NCBI RefSeq assembly: GCF_050749815.1
Contig: NZ_CP192735.1
Span: forward strand, 3,906,001-3,970,000
DNA: 64,000 nt
Source: Dyella_A sp050749815
Lineage (GTDB): Bacteria > Pseudomonadota > Gammaproteobacteria > Xanthomonadales > Rhodanobacteraceae
Direction: 5' to 3'
Positions 59,685 to 64,000 of this stretch are shown piece by piece. The notes under the pieces are model-generated. The model did not search any database and was not told the DNA's origin. It saw nothing but the letters and a program-made list of their open reading frames with translations. Made by a program: the position numbers and the translations under genes. The first letter of the stretch is position 1; each line of letters begins with the position of its first letter.

Positions 59685-60593
59685 TCAGTCGCCCTGGCGG
59701 CGGATTCGCACGTCACCGCTGAAGCTCTCCACGCCGATACGCGCGCTGCCGCTGCCCTGCTGGACGGTCAGCTCGCTGCCCGGACCGTGCTCGTTGTGCT
59801 CGGCCTTGCCGAAGTCGCTGCGCAGGTCGCCACTGAAGCTGCTGGCGTGGATGGCGGCGGCGACATCGGCAGGCAGCAACAGCTGCACGTCGCCGCTCAT
59901 ACTGTCGATATCCATCCGGCCGTTGGCGGCGAGGCCGCCGCTGACATCGACATCGCCGGACACCGTGCTCAGCGTGAAGGTCTGCCACGGGCCACCGCGC
60001 ACCTGCACGCGGCCCGAAACCGTTTCCAGCTTGGCCTGATCACCGAGCGACGGGGCGAGGATGTCGCCGCTGACCGTCTGCAACTCGGCGCGGTCGGCCT
60101 TCCCGGATTGCTCGATGCCTCCGCTGACGCTGTCTACCTGCAGCGAAGGCGTGCGCGCATGGATGCGCACCTTGCCGCTGACCGAGTTCACTTCGATCGC
60201 GCCACCGTCGGTGCCATCGACGCTGAGCGGCGCACTGACCACGTTCACCTCCAGCGAGGCGCCGCGCGGCACCTGCACGTCCAGGGTGGTCGAGCCCATG
60301 GCGTTGTCGCTGCCCCAGTTGAACACGCCGGACTTGCCCTGCGCCTGCACCTTTATCTCCAGGTCGCCGTCCGAGCCGGTGATCGCCAGCGGCCGCGCGC
60401 CATCGCCGAGACTGCCGCCTACATGGACCTCGTTGCGGTCCCATGCGGTCACGGTGACCTCGCCCTTGATGTTGCTGATGCTCACGTGGGCCTTCGGGGT
60501 TGCGGGGTGGGTCAGGTCCAGCGGCGTGTCGGCGCAGGCGAGGCCGGCGTAAAGCAGCGTGGCGAGCGGCAGGTAGCGCAGAGTGGTATGCAT
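59685..60593 (-). CDS. DUF4097 beta-helix-like exported protein
   Basis: A 302-aa secreted protein: signal peptide MHTTLRYLPLATLLYAGLAC (the Cys may be a lipidation site, context AGLAC/AD), followed by a long run of about 20-residue repeats, each with a V-S-G-D/K turn (VNSVSGKVRIHA, VDSVSGGIEQSG, TVSGDILAPSL, STVSGDVDVSGG, SMSGDVQLLL), the DUF4097/adhesin-like beta-helix pattern. Third gene after an ECF sigma and its putative anti-sigma, 16 bp from the latter; in such operons it may be an envelope-stress effector. Function unknown. Confidence 0.8.
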   Translation of the reverse strand: MHTTLRYLPLATLLYAGLACADTPLDLTHPATPKAHVSISNIKGEVTVTAWDRNEVHVGGSLGDGARPLAITGSDGDLEIKVQAQGKSGVFNWGSDNAMGSTTLDVQVPRGASLEVNVVSAPLSVDGTDGGAIEVNSVSGKVRIHARTPSLQVDSVSGGIEQSGKADRAELQTVSGDILAPSLGDQAKLETVSGRVQVRGGPWQTFTLSTVSGDVDVSGGLAANGRMDIDSMSGDVQLLLPADVAAAIHASSFSGDLRSDFGKAEHNEHGPGSELTVQQGSGSARIGVESFSGDVRIRRQGD

Positions 60594-60609
60594 GGTGTTC
60601 TCCTTCGCG

Positions 60610-61044
60610 TCAGCTGGCATCGTGGCCGAGCTGGCGCAGTCGTGATTCTTGCTGCTCGGTGCGGTCGAGCAGGCGCTGCAGCGCCGCCGAATTCGGGGAT
60701 TGCTGGATGGCCTGGCGCAGTTCGTACTGCGCCGCCGTGAGTTCGATCGCCGCACCGGCCAGGCGTGGATCGTCGGGCTTCCATACCGGCACGCTGGCCA
60801 CGTCGGTGGAGGTGGCGGGCGCCGCCGCCGGTGCCATGCGCATCAGGCCGACCGCGAGCACGGTGACCGCGGCCAGGCCGGCCGCGAACAGCCAGGTCGT
60901 GCGTGTGGCAGTTGCCCGATGCGGCGTGGCTTCGGTCGCAGCGGCCCGGTCCAGCGAGCGCTCGATATCCGCCCACAGGTCACGGCGCGGCGCCTGTGGC
61001 TGGCGCAGCTCGCGCAGTTGTCGACGCCATTCGAAATCGTTCAT
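60610..61044 (-). CDS. Putative membrane anti-sigma factor
   Basis: A 144-aa protein: soluble N-terminus (FEWRRQLRELRQPQAPRRDL), one transmembrane helix (TTWLFAAGLAAVTVLAVGLM, about 49-68) and a periplasmic helical tail (YELRQAIQQSPNSAALQRLL, RTEQQESRLRQLGH). Topology and overlap (ATGA) with the sigma-factor gene suggest it is the cognate anti-sigma; no classical ZAS (HxxxCxxC) motif is present, so this is inferred from context. Confidence 0.6.
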   Translation of the reverse strand: MNDFEWRRQLRELRQPQAPRRDLWADIERSLDRAAATEATPHRATATRTTWLFAAGLAAVTVLAVGLMRMAPAAAPATSTDVASVPVWKPDDPRLAGAAIELTAAQYELRQAIQQSPNSAALQRLLDRTEQQESRLRQLGHDAS

Positions 61045-61590
61045 ACGGTCTCTCCCAACAGCTTGCGCAATAGTGCGCGGGCGCGATGCAACTGCGCCTT
61101 GGATGTACCGACGGCCATGTCCAGGTCCCGGCTGATGTCCTCGTGCTTCCAGCCTTCGATGTCATGCAGTACCAGCACCGCGCGCGCGCGGCGGCGGCAG
61201 CGTGGCGATGGCCCGTTCCAGTTCGTCGCGTTCGGCGGCGCAGAAGGGCGTATCGCCGTGTTCGGGCAGCGCATCGTCGTCCATGAAGCCGACCGGGTCG
61301 GCGTGCCGCGCGCGGATGTCCATCAGTGCCAGATTCACCGCCAACCGATAGAGCCAGGTGCCGAAGGCACTTTCGTGGCGAAACTCGGCGAGCTTCTGCC
61401 AGGCCCGCACGAAGGCGTCCTGGGTGAGGTCTTCGGCGCGCGCGTGGTCATAGCCGGCCAGGCGCAGCACCGCACCGTGGATGCGATCGACGTGGCGGCG
61501 ATACAGCCGCTGGAAGGCGGCGCGGTCGCCGCCGGCCGCGGCGCGTGCGTCCTCCGCATCGGGAGTCGCTGCGATCGGCGCAGGCGTCAT
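61041..61590 (-). pseudogene. ECF sigma factor gene with a frameshift at a CG repeat
   Basis: Two frames together give a standard ECF sigma factor. The first (61590 to 61162) carries region 2: FQRLYRRHVDRIHGAVLRLA, LTQDAFVRAWQKLAEFRHES, FGTWLYRLAVNLALMDIRAR, and stops early after LPPPRARGAGTA. Region 4 continues in another frame: RAVLVLHDIEGWKHEDISRD, VGTSKAQLHRARALLRKLL, ending at 61041 and overlapping the anti-sigma ATG. The break is at a (CG)6 tract at 61179-61190; one more CG unit, or one base fewer, restores a single frame of about 180 aa. Options: real inactivation, slippage-based switching, or a sequencing error in a GC-only run. Confidence 0.85.
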
Positions 61591-61697
61591 CGAATATCCG
61601 TTGGCGAGGCAGGCAGTGGGCATCTTGCCAGCTCAGATGCGGCGCAACGCAAAAAGGTTTGGAGCCGGCCGGCGCGAGGCGCCGGCCGGTGGGTGCA

Positions 61698-63479
61698 TCA
61701 GGCCGAGGCGGCGCTGCGCGACGTCCGGGGACGGCTGGCCAAGGCATCGGCCACCCGCTGCTGCTCGCGCGCCAGGGCCTCGGGCAGGCGAGGGGAGAAC
61801 TCCTCCAGGTAGGCGCCGATCGCCTCGAGTTCCTGCTGCCAGGCGGCCTCGTCGATGTGCAGCAGCTCGCTGAGAGCGCTCGCGGGCAGGCCGAGCCCTT
61901 CCAGCCGCAGTTCACCCGCCTGCGGCACCGTGCCGACTGGCGTGGCGGTACCGCGGGCGCGGCCTTCGACGCGGTCGATCATCCATTCCAGCACGCGCAG
62001 GTTGTCGCCGAAGCCCGGCCACAGGAAGCGGCCGTCCTTGCCCTTGCGGAACCAGTTGACGTGGAAGATCGCCGGCAGCTGCGCGCCTGGCTGGTCGAAC
62101 GACAGCCAGTGTGCGAAGTAGTCGCCGTAGTGGTAGCCGCAGAACGGCTTCATCGCCATCGAGTCGCGGCGCAGTACGCCGACCGCGCCGGTCGCCGCCG
62201 CGGTGGTTTCCGAACCCATCGCTGCGCCCATCAGCACGCCGTGGGTCCAGTCGCGCGCCTGCATCACCAGCGGGAGCAGCGACGGACGACGACCGCCGAA
62301 GACGATGGCGCTGATCGGCACGCCCTGCGCATCTTCGGCCTTGTCCGACCAGGTTGGACACTGCCGCGCGCTTACCGTGAAGCGGGCGTTGGGGTGCGCG
62401 GCCGGGCCGTTGGCCGGGTCGTACGGCCGACCCTGCCAGTCGGTTATCGGCTCGCCGGGCAGGCCTTCCCACCACGGCTGGTTGTCGGCGGTGACCGCGA
62501 CGTTGGTGAAGATGGTGTCGCGCGCGACACTGGCCAGCGCGTTCGGGTTGCTGTTGGCGCTGGTGCCGGGCGCCACACCGAAGAAGCCGGCCTCCGGGTT
62601 GATCGCATACAGGCGGCCGTCCTCGCCCGGGCGCATCCAGCAGATGTCGTCGCCCACCGTCCACACCTTCCAGCCCTCACGGCGATAGCCCTCCGGCGGG
62701 ATCAGCATGGCCAGGTTGGTCTTGCCGCAGGCCGACGGGAAGGCGGCGGCGATGTAGTGCGTGTCTCCCGCCGGGTTCTCGATGCCGACGATCAGCATGT
62801 GTTCGGCCAACCAGCCTTCGCGGCGAGCCTGGTGGCTGGCAATGCGCAGCGCGTGGCATTTCTTGCCGAGCAAGGCGTTGCCGCCGTAGCCCGAGCCGTA
62901 GGACTGGATCGACAGTTCCTCGGGGAAGTGCATGATGAAGCGGCGCTCCGGATCCAACTCGCCGGTGGAGTGCAGGCCCTTCACGAAGCTGCCCTCGCGC
63001 TCGATGCGCGCCAGTGCGGCGGCCCCCATGCGGGTCATCGTGCGCATGTTGGCGACCACGTACGGGCTGTCGGTGATCTCCACGCCGCAGCGCGACAGTG
63101 GCGACTCGATCGGCCCCATGCAGTACGGGATGACGTACATGGTGCGGCCTTCCATGCAGCCGTCGAACAGCGCGTCCATCTTCGCGTGCGCCTCGGCCGG
63201 ATCCATCCAGTGGTTGTTCGGGCCGGCGTCCTCGCGCTCGGGCGTGCAGACGAAGGTGAGGTGTTCCACGCGTGCCACGTCCGAGGGGCTGGAGCGATGC
63301 AGGTAGCAGCCCGGATGGGTCTGCTGGTTCAGCTCGATCAGGTCGCCGCTGGCCAGCATCTGCTCGACGAGGGCGGCATATTCAGCATCGGAGCCATCGC
63401 ACCAGTGGATCCGCGCCGGACGCGTGCGCGCTGCCGTCTGGTTGACCCAGCTTTCCAATGCCTGCAGCGAACTTGCCAT
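61698..63479 (-). CDS. pckG: Phosphoenolpyruvate carboxykinase (GTP)
   Basis: Converts oxaloacetate and GTP to PEP and CO2 (gluconeogenesis), cytoplasm; 593 aa. Motifs: IHWCDGSDAEYAALVEQM, GRTMYVIPYCMGPIESPLSR, LLGKKCHALRIASHQAR, kinase-1a P-loop AAFPSACGKTNLAML with the reactive Cys, VGDDICWMRPGEDGRLYAIN, PEAGFFGVAPGTSANSNPNA, FGGRRPSLLPLVMQARDW and FHVNWFRKGKDGRFLWPGFG. These mark the GTP, not ATP, family. ATG 63479 is preceded by AGGAG at a good distance. Confidence 0.97.
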   Translation of the reverse strand: MASSLQALESWVNQTAARTRPARIHWCDGSDAEYAALVEQMLASGDLIELNQQTHPGCYLHRSSPSDVARVEHLTFVCTPEREDAGPNNHWMDPAEAHAKMDALFDGCMEGRTMYVIPYCMGPIESPLSRCGVEITDSPYVVANMRTMTRMGAAALARIEREGSFVKGLHSTGELDPERRFIMHFPEELSIQSYGSGYGGNALLGKKCHALRIASHQARREGWLAEHMLIVGIENPAGDTHYIAAAFPSACGKTNLAMLIPPEGYRREGWKVWTVGDDICWMRPGEDGRLYAINPEAGFFGVAPGTSANSNPNALASVARDTIFTNVAVTADNQPWWEGLPGEPITDWQGRPYDPANGPAAHPNARFTVSARQCPTWSDKAEDAQGVPISAIVFGGRRPSLLPLVMQARDWTHGVLMGAAMGSETTAAATGAVGVLRRDSMAMKPFCGYHYGDYFAHWLSFDQPGAQLPAIFHVNWFRKGKDGRFLWPGFGDNLRVLEWMIDRVEGRARGTATPVGTVPQAGELRLEGLGLPASALSELLHIDEAAWQQELEAIGAYLEEFSPRLPEALAREQQRVADALASRPRTSRSAASA

Positions 63480-63560
63480 GTGCTCCTCACCGTGGTCTTG
63501 CCAGAAAAAGAAGCGCGCACGCTAGTTTACGTGCACTGGCATTGCAAGGAAGGGTGCAGC

Positions 63561-63585
63561 AAAAACGGCGCCCGAAGGCGCCGTT
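63561..63585 (-). terminator. Rho-independent terminator of the TetR-like gene
   Basis: On the minus strand AACGGCGCC / GGCGCCGTT with a TTCG tetraloop followed by TTTTT (plus-strand AAAAA at 63561-63565). Confidence 0.85.
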
Positions 63586-63605
63586 CTGGCGGCGCGGAGC
63601 GCCTA

Positions 63606-64000
63606 TCAGGCCGGAATCAGTGTCGCGATCATGTGCTCGACGTAGGCGTCGAATTCCTCGTGGCTGATGCGCGGCAGGCCGAGCGTGAAGTTCAGCTGCA
63701 GGAAGCCGACGTAGGCGGCATAGGTGAGGCGCGCGCGATTGATCGCCTCGGCCGGCGGCATGCCCGCCTCGCGGTAGGCCGTGTGCAGAAACTCCATCCG
63801 GCGCTGCGAGACCCGCGCCATCACCGGCACCACCTGCGGATGGTCCAGCGCCTTCAGCAGCGCGGCATAGACTCGGTGCGGCTGCAGCTCGTGTGCCACG
63901 CGGCGGAACAGCTCGGGCAGGCGCACGCGCGGGTCGGGGATGGCCTCGATCTGGCTGATGATCTCGCGCTCGGCGTACAGTTCCCAGCGCTCGAGCGCGG
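63606..64000 (-). CDS. TetR/AcrR-like transcriptional regulator, C-terminal part (cut by window edge)
   Basis: The minus strand is open from the right edge to 63606 and encodes the C-terminal ligand-binding half of a TetR-like protein: ALERWELYAEREIISQIEAI, RLPELFRRVAHELQPHRVYA, ALLKALDHPQVVPVMARVSQ, FLHTAYREAGMPPAEAINRA, RLTYAAYVGFLQLNF, HEEFDAYVEHMIATLIPA. The helix-turn-helix would lie outside the window, so assignment rests on the all-helical pattern. Target unknown. Confidence 0.65.
   Translation of the reverse strand, partial: ALERWELYAEREIISQIEAIPDPRVRLPELFRRVAHELQPHRVYAALLKALDHPQVVPVMARVSQRRMEFLHTAYREAGMPPAEAINRARLTYAAYVGFLQLNFTLGLPRISHEEFDAYVEHMIATLIPA

Overview
The window looks like the chromosome of a GC-rich gammaproteobacterium of the order Xanthomonadales, most likely Rhodanobacteraceae (Dyella/Rhodanobacter/Luteibacter/Frateuria type) or a near relative. 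The grounds are XanA/XanB-type sugar-nucleotide enzymes, PilU, GTP-dependent PEP carboxykinase, GTAGGAGC-headed REP palindromes and, above all, an LPS gene island lying between a metB-like gene and etfA, the arrangement known from Xanthomonas. Genus is inference; there is no rRNA to settle it. No tRNA, rRNA or CRISPR array was recognised.

Layout. 1-9.2 kb: housekeeping genes (pgk partial, maiA, pilU, two DUF4398 envelope proteins, a YdcH-like protein, cystathionine beta-synthase, glmS, dedA). 9.2-15.7 kb: nucleotide-sugar supply (xanA; convergent operon rmlB-rmlA-rmlC-rmlD-xanB), giving hexose-1-phosphates, GDP-mannose and dTDP-rhamnose. 15.8-16.96 kb: metB-like cystathionine lyase. 17.1-35.6 kb: the variable LPS island. 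It has three modules: (i) Wzm/Wzt ABC exporter, a 1068-aa methyltransferase/coiled-coil/double-glycosyltransferase and the complete GDP-D-glycero-alpha-D-manno-heptose pathway (hddA, gmhA, hddC, gmhB); (ii) an LTA-synthase-like membrane sulfatase with a coupled small membrane protein, next to an intact IS3-family element; (iii) a visibly AT-richer block with a methyltransferase-like gene and a five-gene cassette (acetyltransferase, GtrA flippase, DegT aminotransferase, GtrB transferase, GT-C-like membrane protein) that looks like a lipid-linked acetamido-sugar decoration system. 35.7-41.3 kb: etfA, etfB and ETF-ubiquinone oxidoreductase, with a large double glycosyltransferase lodged between the oxidoreductase and etfB. 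41.4-47.7 kb: amidase, AlkB, gcvT, gcvH, a MetJ repressor fused to a lysine-rich histone-H1-like tail behind a palindromic met-box operator, and a TonB-like protein. 47.8-64 kb: serine hydrolase, GMC oxidoreductase, ATP/ADP-antiporter-like carrier, CBS protein, polyprenyl glycosyltransferase, mtgA, hslO, a GAF-GAF-GGDEF-EAL protein, an exported protein, a DUF4097/anti-sigma/ECF-sigma operon whose sigma gene is frameshifted, pckG and a partial TetR-like regulator.

How it works together: xanA/xanB/rml and the heptose operon make activated sugars; the large glycosyltransferases assemble a chain on the inner-membrane cytoplasmic face; Wzm/Wzt exports it; the Gtr-like cassette would add an amino sugar from the periplasmic side. 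There is no wzx/wzy pair or initiating transferase in the window, consistent with ABC-dependent O-antigen export. The strongest candidates for undescribed biology are the MetJ-histone-tail fusion with its own operator, the WbdD-like methyltransferase/coiled-coil/glycosyltransferase beside Wzt, the translationally coupled amino-sugar decoration cassette, and a strongly structured intergenic RNA candidate near 4.65-4.77 kb.
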